The translations under genes and the position numbers were made by a program. Source: Aliisedimentitalea scapharcae (GTDB lineage Bacteria; Pseudomonadota; Alphaproteobacteria; Rhodobacterales; Rhodobacteraceae). From it: a stretch of 64,000 bases of DNA. Positions 34,160 to 43,220 of this stretch are shown here, piece after piece. How positions within the stretch are numbered: the stretch's first letter is position 1; the number at the start of each line of letters is the position of its first letter. The stretch is taken from positions 1,116,001 through 1,180,000 of the forward strand of contig NZ_CP123584.1 in NCBI RefSeq assembly GCF_045277565.1, in the 5' to 3' direction. Below the pieces are notes generated by a model, which ran no database searches, had not been told where the DNA came from, and was given only the letters and a program-made list of their open reading frames with translations.

Positions 34160-35212
34160 ATGCGCTTGCCTACCTCTTTGATTGCCTGTGTCGCAGCGAC
34201 CTGCAGTATTGTTTCAACAGCTGATGCGGAGGTGCCGCAGGTCGTGACCGATATTGCGCCGATCCAATCGCTGGTGGCCCGGGTGATGGTGGGAGTCGGG
34301 GAGCCCGAGGCATTGTTGCGCCCAGGCGAGTCGCCGCATGATTATGCGTTGCGCCCGTCTCGGGCCCGATTGCTGGCGGACGCGGACATGGTGGTCTGGA
34401 CGGGCGAGGCGCTGACCCCTTGGTTGGAGCAACCGCTCGATACGCTCGCAGGTGATGCGACGCGGATCGAATTGATGGCGGTGGAGGGCACTGTGCTGTG
34501 GCCCGTACGGGATGTGGCTGTGTTTGAGGACCATCACGACGATGATGGCCACGATGACGAGGGCCATGACGATGACGGCCACGACGGCGATGGCCACGAT
34601 GAGGGTCACGCCGATGATCACGCCGATGATCACGACGGTGATGAACAGCACGGCGACGATCACGACGGCGATGGCGATCATGAAGTCGACCACGCGGCGC
34701 ATATGGGAATGGACGCCCATGTGTGGCTCGACCCGGTGAATGGTCAGCTGTGGTTGGGCGTCATCGCGGCCGAGCTATCCCGTCTCGATCCTGATAACTC
34801 CGAGACCTATGCCGCGAACGCCCAAGCTGGTCAGGCGGAGCTTCAGACGGCCATGCGGCAGATCGCCGAACAGCTGGCCCCGGTCAAGGATCGCCGCTTT
34901 ATGGTGTTCCACGATGCGTATCAATATTTCGACCGCCGCTTTGATCTGAGTATTGCCGCCGCAGTGATGTCTGGCGATGCGGCAATGCCCGGTGCGGCCC
35001 GGGTCGCCGAAGTCCGAAACGCAGTGCTCGAACAGGGCATCACCTGTGCCTTTGCCGAACCACAGTTCAACCCCGGCCTGTTTTCTGCCGTCTTCAACGA
35101 CGGACCGGCCAATATTGCAATCCTGGATCCGGTCGGGGCCGAGCTGGCCACAGGTGCTGGGCTGTATGAGGCGGTGTTGCGCGATCTGGCAGACAACATT
35201 GCAAAGTGTTGA
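34160..35212 (+). CDS. znuA: Zinc ABC transporter substrate-binding protein ZnuA
   Basis: A 350-residue protein with a signal peptide (LIACVAATCSIVSTADA). Zinc-ligand contexts are PGESPHDYALRPS, MGMDAHVWLDP and MVFHDAYQYFDRRF, and the C-terminal FAEPQFNPGLF is typical. Between them (about residues 120-185) is a long charged loop of alternating His and Asp, as in ZnuA proteins that collect zinc, but long for the family. GGAGAG precedes ATG 34160. The znuB and znuC genes, usually near, are absent from this window. Confidence 0.92.
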   Translation: MRLPTSLIACVAATCSIVSTADAEVPQVVTDIAPIQSLVARVMVGVGEPEALLRPGESPHDYALRPSRARLLADADMVVWTGEALTPWLEQPLDTLAGDATRIELMAVEGTVLWPVRDVAVFEDHHDDDGHDDEGHDDDGHDGDGHDEGHADDHADDHDGDEQHGDDHDGDGDHEVDHAAHMGMDAHVWLDPVNGQLWLGVIAAELSRLDPDNSETYAANAQAGQAELQTAMRQIAEQLAPVKDRRFMVFHDAYQYFDRRFDLSIAAAVMSGDAAMPGAARVAEVRNAVLEQGITCAFAEPQFNPGLFSAVFNDGPANIAILDPVGAELATGAGLYEAVLRDLADNIAKC

Positions 35213-35274
35213 GCCTGCAACGCATCCGTTGAGGGCGTGGGCCACAGGGTAGCGCAGCTGGACCGGAAGACGGG

Positions 35275-36153
35275 TCAGCCGCGCGTGATCCACTCCTGAA
35301 AGGCCAGGGCGGCGGGCGTGTCTGCCGCGCGTGGCGTGATACAGCAGAAGTAGCCGCGATCGGTGTGCCATGTGCGTGTGCAGGCCGGTACCAGCGATCC
35401 GCTGGCCAGAAGTTCGTCAATCAGGCGTCCCCACCCCAATCCGATCCCGTTGCCCATCTGGATGGCGCGTAGATAGACCATATAGCTGAGGATCCGCTCA
35501 AAGGACCGCGGTTCGGGCGGCATCAGGTTGGTTTCGGCAAAATACAGCCCCCAGTCGCCGCCATGATCCGGGCTGGACATATGCAGGAGATGCTGGTTGG
35601 CCAGATCGGCCAACGGCAAAGGGGTATCATTCCTCAGATAACCGGGTGCGCAGACCGGTATGAGTTCTTCGTTAAAGATCATCTTGGCCGACATGCCGAC
35701 CGGGCCCCGCGCCCCGAATACCACCGTGATGTCACATAGGGCAGGGTCGTAGTCGGGGTTTTGGTCGCGGGTCACGACTTCGAGCCTGACATCGGGAAAC
35801 CGCGCCTGAAATTCCGCCATGCGCGGCAGAAGGTACAGCGATGTGAACCCGATTGCGGCATTCACCACGATCACATCGTCCCGCTGGACCTGCTGGACAG
35901 AGCGCGCGCCGTTGCGAATGGCCTCCAACCCCGACGAAACAGCCGCAAACAGGGTTTCACCTTCCGGTGTCAGGGTCAGATTGGGTTTGCTGCGAAGAAA
36001 CAGTTTGACACCCAGGGCGGCTTCCAACGCGCCGATCTGACGTGAGATCGCAGGTTGTTGCACGTTCAGTTCGATGGCCGACCGCGAAAAGCTGAGATGG
36101 CGCGCGGCCGCTTCAAAGGCCTGAAACTGACTGAGTGGAGGGAGAGTTTTCAT
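35275..36153 (-). CDS. LysR-family transcriptional regulator (GcvA-like)
   Basis: A 292-residue protein. The N-terminal helix-turn-helix is FQAFEAAARHLSFSRSAIEL with QQPAISRQIGALEAALGVKLF, and the effector domain follows (IVVNAAIGFTSLYLLPRM). It is divergently placed beside the eight-gene catabolic operon and very likely controls it together with the palindrome between them. The inducer is unknown but is probably a substrate or intermediate of that operon. Confidence 0.9.
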   Translation of the reverse strand: MKTLPPLSQFQAFEAAARHLSFSRSAIELNVQQPAISRQIGALEAALGVKLFLRSKPNLTLTPEGETLFAAVSSGLEAIRNGARSVQQVQRDDVIVVNAAIGFTSLYLLPRMAEFQARFPDVRLEVVTRDQNPDYDPALCDITVVFGARGPVGMSAKMIFNEELIPVCAPGYLRNDTPLPLADLANQHLLHMSSPDHGGDWGLYFAETNLMPPEPRSFERILSYMVYLRAIQMGNGIGLGWGRLIDELLASGSLVPACTRTWHTDRGYFCCITPRAADTPAALAFQEWITRG

Positions 36154-36170
36154 CGTTGGATCATTCCCTG

Positions 36171-36194
36171 ATTGAATGATGAGTATTCATCATT
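36171..36194. promoter_or_regulatory. LysR-type operator between the regulator and the catabolic operon
   Basis: AATGATGA-GTAT-TCATCATT (36175-36194) is a perfect 8-bp-arm palindrome. An overlapping TGAAT-N7-ATTCA (36173-36189) also fits the T-N11-A rule of LysR sites. It lies 18 bases upstream of the regulator and about 70 bases upstream of the first operon gene. Confidence 0.6.
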
Positions 36195-36260
36195 TCCGCG
36201 TTTTTTTGCAAAAGCAAGGGGGCTAGGGTTTCAGTGTCGATACACTGTGGGACCACGGCG

Positions 36261-37352
36261 ATGCAGAAACTGGACATATTGGCGCTGGGCGGCGACGGGA
36301 TTGGTCCCGAAGTGCTCGAAGCCGGGTTGGCGGTGGCTGAAACAGTCGCCGGGCGGAATGATCTGCAGCTGAATGTGCAGCATGATCTGCTGCATGGGGC
36401 GGCCTGGGACCAGCACGGAACCTTTCTGCATGACGAAACTCTGGCACGGGCGAAATCTGCGGATGCGGTTCTGGTGGGGGCTGTGGGTGGGCCGCAATGG
36501 GATGATATCCGGGTCGACGGCGGCCCCGAGATGCAGGACGGATTGATGCGTCTGCGTCACGCGCTGGACAGTTTTGCCGGACTGCGTCCGGCGCGGTTCT
36601 GGGCACCGTTGGCAGAGCGCACCCCCTTTCGGCCGGGGGTGGCCGAAGATGCCGACATCATGGTTCTGCGCGAGATGTGCGGGGGCGTGATGTTCGCGCA
36701 ACCGCGGGGCCAGACCCTGCGGGACGGTGTGCGCTATGGCTATGACACCGCGGCCTATGACGACCGCGAAGTGAGCCGCATCATGCGTGCCGGGTTCGAA
36801 CTGGCGCGTCAGCGGTCGGGCCGGATCGTATCGGCGGACAAAGCCAATGTGATGGAGAGCTACAAGCTGTGGCGACAGGTTGCAGACGAGGTGGCCGGGG
36901 AATTCCCAGACATGGCCCTGACCCATATGTATGCCGACAATTGCGCCTATCAGATGGCCCGTGACCCGGCCGCATTTGATGTGATCGTGGGGTGCAATCT
37001 GATTGGCGACTTCCTGAGCGACCTGGCCGCGGTCGTGTCCGGCAGCCTGGGCATGTTGCCCTCGGCCTGCCTGTGTGATGTGCCGGTTGTGGGCGCGCGG
37101 ATCAAAGGGATCTACGAGCCGGTCCACGGCAGCGCACCCGATATAGCAGGACAGGGCATTGCCAACCCATTCGGCATGATCCTGAGCGTTGCGATGATGT
37201 TTCGCTATACCGTCGGGCGTCCGGATCTGCAGAGCCAGATTGAACAGGCCGTCGAGCGGGTTCTGAGCGCCGGAATCGGGACGCCTGATATTGGCGGGAC
37301 GCATGCGACCCAGGATGTCGCCGACGCCGTGATCCGTGAGCTTGCACCATGA
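36261..37352 (+). CDS. Isopropylmalate/isocitrate dehydrogenase family enzyme (LeuB/TtuC-like)
   Basis: A 363-residue beta-decarboxylating dehydrogenase. LALGGDGIGPEVLEAG opens it, LRPARFWAPL lies in the substrate loop, SADKANVMESYKLWRQV holds the catalytic Lys, and GCNLIGDFLSDLAAVVSGSLG is the Asp-containing metal motif. It matches 3-isopropylmalate dehydrogenase more than tartrate dehydrogenase, but no leuC/leuD is near, so it probably acts on another 2-hydroxy-3-substituted acid in the catabolic pathway. First gene of the operon; stop overlaps the next ATG (ATGA). Confidence 0.8.
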   Translation: MQKLDILALGGDGIGPEVLEAGLAVAETVAGRNDLQLNVQHDLLHGAAWDQHGTFLHDETLARAKSADAVLVGAVGGPQWDDIRVDGGPEMQDGLMRLRHALDSFAGLRPARFWAPLAERTPFRPGVAEDADIMVLREMCGGVMFAQPRGQTLRDGVRYGYDTAAYDDREVSRIMRAGFELARQRSGRIVSADKANVMESYKLWRQVADEVAGEFPDMALTHMYADNCAYQMARDPAAFDVIVGCNLIGDFLSDLAAVVSGSLGMLPSACLCDVPVVGARIKGIYEPVHGSAPDIAGQGIANPFGMILSVAMMFRYTVGRPDLQSQIEQAVERVLSAGIGTPDIGGTHATQDVADAVIRELAP

Positions 37353-39028
37353 GCGACTGGGATTATGTCATTGCCGGGGCCGGGTCGGCAGGCTGTGTTC
37401 TGGCCGCGCGCCTGTGCGAAGATCCGACCACGCGGGTTCTGCTGATCGAAGCAGGAGGTCCGGCAAAAACAATCTTTGCCCGGATGCCCGCCGGGGTCGG
37501 CATGGTGCATTCGAACCCGAAGTATGACTGGGGGTATTTGAGCACGCCACAGCCAGGGTTGAACGGGCGGCAGATCTATTATCCGCGCGGCAAGGGGCTG
37601 GGCGGTTCGTCGTTGCTGAACGGGATGATCTATATCCGGGGCAATGCTGCTGACTATGACCGCTGGCGGCAAAAGGGGCTGGTGGGCTGGTCCTATGGCG
37701 ATGTGCTGCCCTATTTTCGACGCTCGGCGGGCGCGCAGCACCGTGGCGGAGAGGCGCATCATGACACCACGGGTCCGCTCAAGGTGACACCGGCAGGGAA
37801 CTATGACCGGATCAACCGGGTCTTTGTCGCGGCCTGCCAGCAGGCCGGGGCACCGGTGAATACGGATTTCAATGGCACCAGCCAGACCGGTGTCGGACGG
37901 CTGGACGTCAAGGCCAGCGGCGGGCTGCGCCAAAGCACGGCAGAGGCCTATCTGAACCCCGTTCCAAAGAACCTGACCGTGATGACCGGCTGCCCGGTGT
38001 TGAAGGTGGTGACCAAAGACCGCCGTGCGGTTGCGATCCTGACCCCGCAGGGGGAAATGCGGGCGCGGCACGAAGTGATCCTGTGTCTGGGGGCCTTTGA
38101 AACGCCCAAGGCGCTGATGCTGTCGGGCATCGGACCGGGCGCGCATCTGGCAGAGCACGGGATCGACATGGTTCAGGACCTGCCCGGGGTGGGGCAGACC
38201 TTGTATGACCACCCGAATATGCCGATGCAATTCGGCCTGCGCGACGCAAGCCTGTCGATGGCCCGGTTTCAGCGGCTGGATCGGGCGATGGTGATGGGGG
38301 CGCAATGGCTGTTTTCGCGGTCGGGGCCTGCGGCCTCTCCGTTCTGGGCCTCGGCCCTGTTTCACGCGATCCGCGATTCAGAGATGCCGGAACTGGAGGT
38401 GTTTTTCACCCCCATGGTTGTGCGCGAGGATTCGGCGGTGAACCAGAAGGGGTTCAGCCTGCAATCACTCAGCCATCTGGGCAAGGCGATGATTGCGCGG
38501 GGCAAGATCGCCGAGCCGGGGTTGCAGTTCGACATCAACCTGCTGCGCCCGCGCAGCTGCGGGCAGGTGCGGCTTGCCTCGGCGGATCCCCTGCAGGCGC
38601 CGGTGATTGATGCCGGCTATTTCAGCGATGACAGCGACTTTTTTGATCTGGTTGAAGGAATGCGGCACCTGCGCCGGGTGATGGCCCAGCCCGCCTTTGA
38701 CGGTGTTGGTGACGCCGAGCTGAGCCCCGGTGCGGCCTGTCAAACCGATGAGGATCTGCGCCAATCGATCCGCGAGCTGGTCACCACCGGGCACCATCCG
38801 GCCTGCACCGCGCGGATCGGGGCCGAAGGCGACCCGGGCGCGGTACTGGACGGGGAATTCCGGGTGCGGGGGGTGCAGGGGCTGCGGGTTGTTGATGCCT
38901 CGGCTCTGCCTGACATGGTGAGTGGAAATATCGGCGCGCCTGTGATCATGTTGGCCGAACGGGCGGCGGATATGATCCGGGGACGTCCGCAACTGACGGC
39001 AAACGATCCAAGGGAGACTGCAGCATGA
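37349..39028 (+). CDS. GMC-family FAD oxidoreductase (choline dehydrogenase-like)
   Basis: A 559-residue flavoenzyme. DYVIAGAGSAGCVLAARL is the FAD-binding N-terminus, GLGGSSLLNGMIYIRGNAADYD the first GMC signature, LCLGAFETPKALMLSGIGP the second, and TTGHHPACTARIG the region of the catalytic His. Family members oxidise choline, other alcohols or polyethylene glycols to aldehydes. With the aldehyde dehydrogenase two genes later it may form an alcohol-to-acid pair. It overlaps both neighbours by 4 bases. Confidence 0.88.
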   Translation: MSDWDYVIAGAGSAGCVLAARLCEDPTTRVLLIEAGGPAKTIFARMPAGVGMVHSNPKYDWGYLSTPQPGLNGRQIYYPRGKGLGGSSLLNGMIYIRGNAADYDRWRQKGLVGWSYGDVLPYFRRSAGAQHRGGEAHHDTTGPLKVTPAGNYDRINRVFVAACQQAGAPVNTDFNGTSQTGVGRLDVKASGGLRQSTAEAYLNPVPKNLTVMTGCPVLKVVTKDRRAVAILTPQGEMRARHEVILCLGAFETPKALMLSGIGPGAHLAEHGIDMVQDLPGVGQTLYDHPNMPMQFGLRDASLSMARFQRLDRAMVMGAQWLFSRSGPAASPFWASALFHAIRDSEMPELEVFFTPMVVREDSAVNQKGFSLQSLSHLGKAMIARGKIAEPGLQFDINLLRPRSCGQVRLASADPLQAPVIDAGYFSDDSDFFDLVEGMRHLRRVMAQPAFDGVGDAELSPGAACQTDEDLRQSIRELVTTGHHPACTARIGAEGDPGAVLDGEFRVRGVQGLRVVDASALPDMVSGNIGAPVIMLAERAADMIRGRPQLTANDPRETAA

Positions 39029-40638
39029 GTATGACATGCGGCGAAGCAACAATGCGCCTGTTGGCGAACTATGGTGTGACCACGGTGTTCGGCATTCCTG
39101 GCGTTCATACGTTGGACATCTGTCGGGGGCTGACAGGGGGGGGCAATTCAGGTGCGCTGCGCCATGTTCAGACCCGCAACGAACAGGGTGCCGGGTTCAT
39201 GGCCGAAGGTTGGGCCCGGGCCACGGGTGAGGTCGGCGTTGCCGTGGTGATCTCCGGCCCCGGCGTGACCAATGCGGCCACGGCGTTGGGACAATGTTAT
39301 GCCGACAGCCTGCCGATGTTACTGATTTCGGCAGAACCGGACAGCCATACCATCGGCAAGGGCTGGGGTGTGCTGCATGAAATCACCGAACAGAAGAAGG
39401 TGACCGAGCCGCTGACCGCGTTGTCGGCCACGGCCCGGCGCGCGGCAGATGTCCCCGAGCTGTTAGCCCAGGCGTTTTCGATCTTTGCCAGCCAGAGACC
39501 GCGTCCGGTGCATATCTCGTTGCCGATGGATGTGCAGGCCGAGATGGTCGAAGGTGATTGGCAACCGGTGCGCCTGCCGGACCGCCCGGAACCGGCAGCG
39601 GGCAAGCTGCCGACGGCGGCGGCAATGCTCAAGGACGCACAGCGCCCGGTGATCATGGTCGGCGGCGGGGCGACCGAAGCCTCTGGTGGGTTGGCCAAGG
39701 CGGTCGAACGTTGTGGCGCGGTGGTGATTTCATCAACGGCGGGCAAGGGTATCTTGCCGGACGATCACCCGCTGCACCTGAGCGGGTCGACCGTGCGCCC
39801 CGAGGTGCGCGACTATCTGGCCACGGCGGATGTGATATTGGCAGTCGGCACCGAACTGGCCGAAACCGACAGCTTTGTCGAGCGGCTGGAACTGAACGGA
39901 GATCTTATCCGACTCGACATTGATCCCCACAAGATCAATGACTTCTACCCGGCGACATTGGGAATAATCGGTGACGCAGGGCCATCTATGGACGATTTGG
40001 CGGCCTATTTGTCAGATCATGATTGTCGGGCGGTCAGGGCCGCGGGCACGGCGGCGGTGGCGTCAATCCGCGAACAGATCCGGGCCAATCTGACTGTGTC
40101 AGAGCGTAAGCATCTGAAGTTCCTGAATATCCTGCGCGAGGTGGCACCAGAACGAACGGTGTTTTCTGGGGATGCCTGCCAGCTGGTCTATACCGGAGCC
40201 TTTGCCTTTGATGTGCAAAAGCCGCGCCAGTGGTTCTATCCGGCCGGGTTCTGTGCTTTGGGCAATGGGCTGCCCAATGCAGTGGGGGCCAAGATGGCTC
40301 GCCCCGAAACACCGGTTGTGGTGCTCGCCGGGGATGGTGGGTTCATGTTTACCATGCCCGAGCTGATGGTGGCCGCCGAACTGGGATTGTCGCTGCCTAT
40401 CATCATCTGGGAAAATGGCGGGTTGAAACAAATCCAGGACGACATGGACCTGCGCAGTATCCAGCGCGTCGGGGTCGACGGGATGAACCCGGACTTTGTT
40501 GCATTGGCGCAGGCGTGCCAGTGCCATGCGCATCGGCCAGAGAGCGAAAAGGCGTTTCGAAATGCCTTTGGTGCCGCGCTGTCGGCTGATCGTCCCACCG
40601 TGATCGTCGTACAGGAGGAGGCCGAATGGTTGAGGTGA
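39025..40638 (+). CDS. Thiamine-diphosphate decarboxylase (acetolactate synthase/AruI-like)
   Basis: A 537-residue ThDP enzyme. GIPGVHTLDICRGL and TRNEQGAGFMAEGWARATG contain the activating Glu, and AGDGGFMFTMPELMVAAELG with IIIWENGG is the GDG-x-N ThDP/Mg motif. The GIPGVHT form is what I associate with 5-guanidino-2-oxopentanoate decarboxylase (AruI), which decarboxylates a 2-oxo acid to an aldehyde. The adjacent aldehyde dehydrogenase would accept that product. The substrate is not fixed by sequence alone; classical acetolactate synthase is unlikely since no small subunit is present. Confidence 0.82.
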   Translation: MSMTCGEATMRLLANYGVTTVFGIPGVHTLDICRGLTGGGNSGALRHVQTRNEQGAGFMAEGWARATGEVGVAVVISGPGVTNAATALGQCYADSLPMLLISAEPDSHTIGKGWGVLHEITEQKKVTEPLTALSATARRAADVPELLAQAFSIFASQRPRPVHISLPMDVQAEMVEGDWQPVRLPDRPEPAAGKLPTAAAMLKDAQRPVIMVGGGATEASGGLAKAVERCGAVVISSTAGKGILPDDHPLHLSGSTVRPEVRDYLATADVILAVGTELAETDSFVERLELNGDLIRLDIDPHKINDFYPATLGIIGDAGPSMDDLAAYLSDHDCRAVRAAGTAAVASIREQIRANLTVSERKHLKFLNILREVAPERTVFSGDACQLVYTGAFAFDVQKPRQWFYPAGFCALGNGLPNAVGAKMARPETPVVVLAGDGGFMFTMPELMVAAELGLSLPIIIWENGGLKQIQDDMDLRSIQRVGVDGMNPDFVALAQACQCHAHRPESEKAFRNAFGAALSADRPTVIVVQEEAEWLR

Positions 40639-40706
40639 TCGCCGTGTCCCGCCCAATGCAGCAATGCGGTTTCAATCGCCTTGCCTGAGATCTTTGAGGA
40701 TAATCA

Positions 40707-42191
40707 ATGACTGACGTTCGAACCTTCGGGTATTTTGTCAACAACGCCTGGCACGAGCCGGCTTCGGGACAATATTTCGATAGTGAAAATCCGGCCGACG
40801 GTCGCGTGTGGGCCAGGGTTCCCGATTGCCGGTCGCAAGATGTGAACCGGGCGGTGGCGGCTGCCAAATCCGCCTTTTACGGCGGTCCCTGGGGGCGGAT
40901 GATGCCCGCAGAACGGGGGCGGGTGCTGCGCCGGATTGGGGATGTGATCAGCACGCATGCCGACCGGCTGGGCGTCATGGAAACCCGCGACAATGGCAAG
41001 CTGCCCGGGGCCATCACTCCTGGTCTGCGTTCTGGCCAGTGGCAGGTGGACAGTTGGCATTACTATGCTGGCCTGTGTGACAAGTTCGAAGGCCGGGTTA
41101 TCCCGGCCGAGGCGCCCAACATCCACAATTACGTCAAATGGGAACCCTTTGGCGTGGTCGGCCAGATCCTGCCCTGGAATTCGCCATTGGGAACCCTGAT
41201 CTGGAAGCTCGCCCCCTGTCTGGCTGCTGGGAACACGGTGGTTCTGAAACCATCCGAACACTCTTCCTGTTCGACGCTCGAGTTGATGGATGTGTTGCTC
41301 GAGGCAGATCTGCCACCGGGGGTGTTGAATGTGGTGACCGGTTTTGGCCGCACCACGGGCGAGCCGCTGATCGATCATCCGGATGTCCGCATGGTCTCCT
41401 TTACCGGTGGCACCGCGGGGGGGCGGGCGGCGGCCAGCATCGCGGCCCGTCAGGTCAAACCCATCGTGATGGAGTTGGGCGGCAAATCTCCCCAAATCGT
41501 GCTGCCGGACGCCGACCTGGATCTGGCCGTGAATGGCGTGGCGGCGGGGATCTTTCCGGCAGGCGGTCAAAGCTGTATCTCGGGTTCGCGCCTGTTGGTG
41601 CATAAATCCGTGATCGACGCATTCACGGACAAGCTGGTCGAGGTTGTCAAAAAGGCCCGGGTGGGGGATCCGAATGATCCCGCGACCCAGATTGGCCCCA
41701 TGGCCAACCGTCCGCATTACGAGTCCGTATTGCAGAAAATTGACGCGGCCGAGGCTGCCGGGCATCGGATGCTGCTGGATGGGCGCAGCGCCTGTCGCGA
41801 TCAGGGGTATTACATTGGCCCGACAATCTTTGCCGATGTGCCAAACGGGTCGGATCTGGCTCAGACCGAAGTGTTCGGCCCGGTGGTGTCAACCGAAGCC
41901 TGGGAGGATGAGGTCGAGGTGATCCGCGCTGCCAATGACACGATCTTTGGTCTGGCTGCCGGGATCTGGTCGCGGGACGTGACCCGCGCCATGCGCATGG
42001 CCGACCGGATCGAAGCCGGGACCGTCTATATCAACAACTATTTCAACGCGGCCACCCAGTCCCCGGTAGGGGGGTACAAACAGTCTGGCTATGGGCGCGA
42101 AAACGGGTGGGAGGGGATGCGCTGTTTCCTACAGACCAAATCGGTCTGGCTCTCCACCGATCCGCATCAACCCGATCCTTTTGCAGACTGA
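40707..42191 (+). CDS. NAD(P)-dependent aldehyde dehydrogenase
   Basis: A 494-residue ALDH. PWNSPLGTLIWKLAPCLAAG binds the cofactor, VMELGGKSPQIVLP carries the general-base Glu, GGQSCISGSRL the catalytic Cys, and EVFGPVVSTEAWE the C-terminal motif. It oxidises an aldehyde to the acid, presumably the product of the ThDP decarboxylase or of the GMC enzyme. It is 68 bases after the previous gene with GAGGATA before the ATG. Confidence 0.92.
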   Translation: MTDVRTFGYFVNNAWHEPASGQYFDSENPADGRVWARVPDCRSQDVNRAVAAAKSAFYGGPWGRMMPAERGRVLRRIGDVISTHADRLGVMETRDNGKLPGAITPGLRSGQWQVDSWHYYAGLCDKFEGRVIPAEAPNIHNYVKWEPFGVVGQILPWNSPLGTLIWKLAPCLAAGNTVVLKPSEHSSCSTLELMDVLLEADLPPGVLNVVTGFGRTTGEPLIDHPDVRMVSFTGGTAGGRAAASIAARQVKPIVMELGGKSPQIVLPDADLDLAVNGVAAGIFPAGGQSCISGSRLLVHKSVIDAFTDKLVEVVKKARVGDPNDPATQIGPMANRPHYESVLQKIDAAEAAGHRMLLDGRSACRDQGYYIGPTIFADVPNGSDLAQTEVFGPVVSTEAWEDEVEVIRAANDTIFGLAAGIWSRDVTRAMRMADRIEAGTVYINNYFNAATQSPVGGYKQSGYGRENGWEGMRCFLQTKSVWLSTDPHQPDPFAD

Positions 42192-42212
42192 TAAAATCAG
42201 AGGGTACATCAC

Positions 42213-43199
42213 ATGACACCGGACCCCACGCCCAAGGCCGGCACCTGGAACCACCATCCGGATTTGCCGATTCCGGTGTCACCAATCCTCAGTTGGCCAC
42301 CGCGCCCTGTCGCCTGGATCAAATGGATTGCGCAATATTGGCTGACGCTCAGTTCGGTCACGATCGAGCTGGCCCTGGCGTGGGGTGTCTATGCCTGGTT
42401 CCAACCCGAGTGGACCCAGATGCAGACCCTGTCTCCTGGGTGGATCGCCCAGATCTGGCTGCGCAATATCGTGTTGCTGACATTGGTGGCAGGAGGGCTG
42501 CATCTGTGGCTGATCACGCTAAAGCGGCAGGGCAGAACGCTGAAGTTCGACGCCCGCGACCAGACCGCCAGCAACGGGCATTTCACGTTTCGCAATCAGG
42601 TCTGGGACAATATGTTCTGGTCGCTGATCAGCGGCGTGGGGTTCTGGACCGCCTATGAGGTGCTGTATTTCTGGACTGCAGCCAATGGCTATGCGCCGCA
42701 GATCAATTTTGCCGACAACCCGATCTGGTTCATTGCCTGGCTGTTGATCCTTCCGATCTGGTCCAGCTTTCATTTCTATTGGGTGCATCGCTGGCTGCAT
42801 TGGCCGCCATTGTATAAACTGGCGCACGCGCTGCATCACCGGAACATCAATATCGGTCCCTGGGCCGGGATTTCGATGCATCCGGTGGAAACAGCCATCT
42901 ATTTCTCGTCCTTGCTGATCCATCTGGTGGTGCCATCACACCCGGTTCACGTGTTGTTCCATGCCTATCTGAACGGGCTGAACCCGGCGGTGTCGCATTC
43001 CGGTTTCGAAGGTATCGTGTCGGGTGGGCGCAGGCGTTTTAGTGCGGGAGATTTCTTTCACCAGCTGCACCATCGGTATTTCGAATGCAATTATGGAACC
43101 GCCGAGATGCCCTGGGATGTGATGTTTGGATCCTTTCATGACGGCAGCGACACCGCCACCCGCGCCACCCGGGAGCGCAAGAAACAGATGTACAGGTGA
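42213..43199 (+). CDS. Sterol desaturase / fatty acid hydroxylase family membrane di-iron enzyme
   Basis: A 328-residue membrane protein with about four transmembrane helices and the histidine clusters HRWLH, HALHHRN, HPVETA and HQLHHRYFE that bind two irons. The family uses O2 to hydroxylate or desaturate a C-H position in a lipid or small molecule. In a soluble-substrate catabolic operon a membrane hydroxylase is unexpected, suggesting a hydrophobic or alkyl-chain substrate, or a role in preparing it. It is placed between aldehyde dehydrogenase and MmgE/PrpD genes. Confidence 0.85.
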   Translation: MTPDPTPKAGTWNHHPDLPIPVSPILSWPPRPVAWIKWIAQYWLTLSSVTIELALAWGVYAWFQPEWTQMQTLSPGWIAQIWLRNIVLLTLVAGGLHLWLITLKRQGRTLKFDARDQTASNGHFTFRNQVWDNMFWSLISGVGFWTAYEVLYFWTAANGYAPQINFADNPIWFIAWLLILPIWSSFHFYWVHRWLHWPPLYKLAHALHHRNINIGPWAGISMHPVETAIYFSSLLIHLVVPSHPVHVLFHAYLNGLNPAVSHSGFEGIVSGGRRRFSAGDFFHQLHHRYFECNYGTAEMPWDVMFGSFHDGSDTATRATRERKKQMYR

Positions 43200-43220
43200 A
43201 GGCAATATGGCGGACCAGAA

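Noticed and set aside
36231..38365. Long antisense ORFs opposite the LeuB-like and GMC genes
   Set aside because: Shadows; the plus-strand genes show full sets of motifs and 4-base overlaps.
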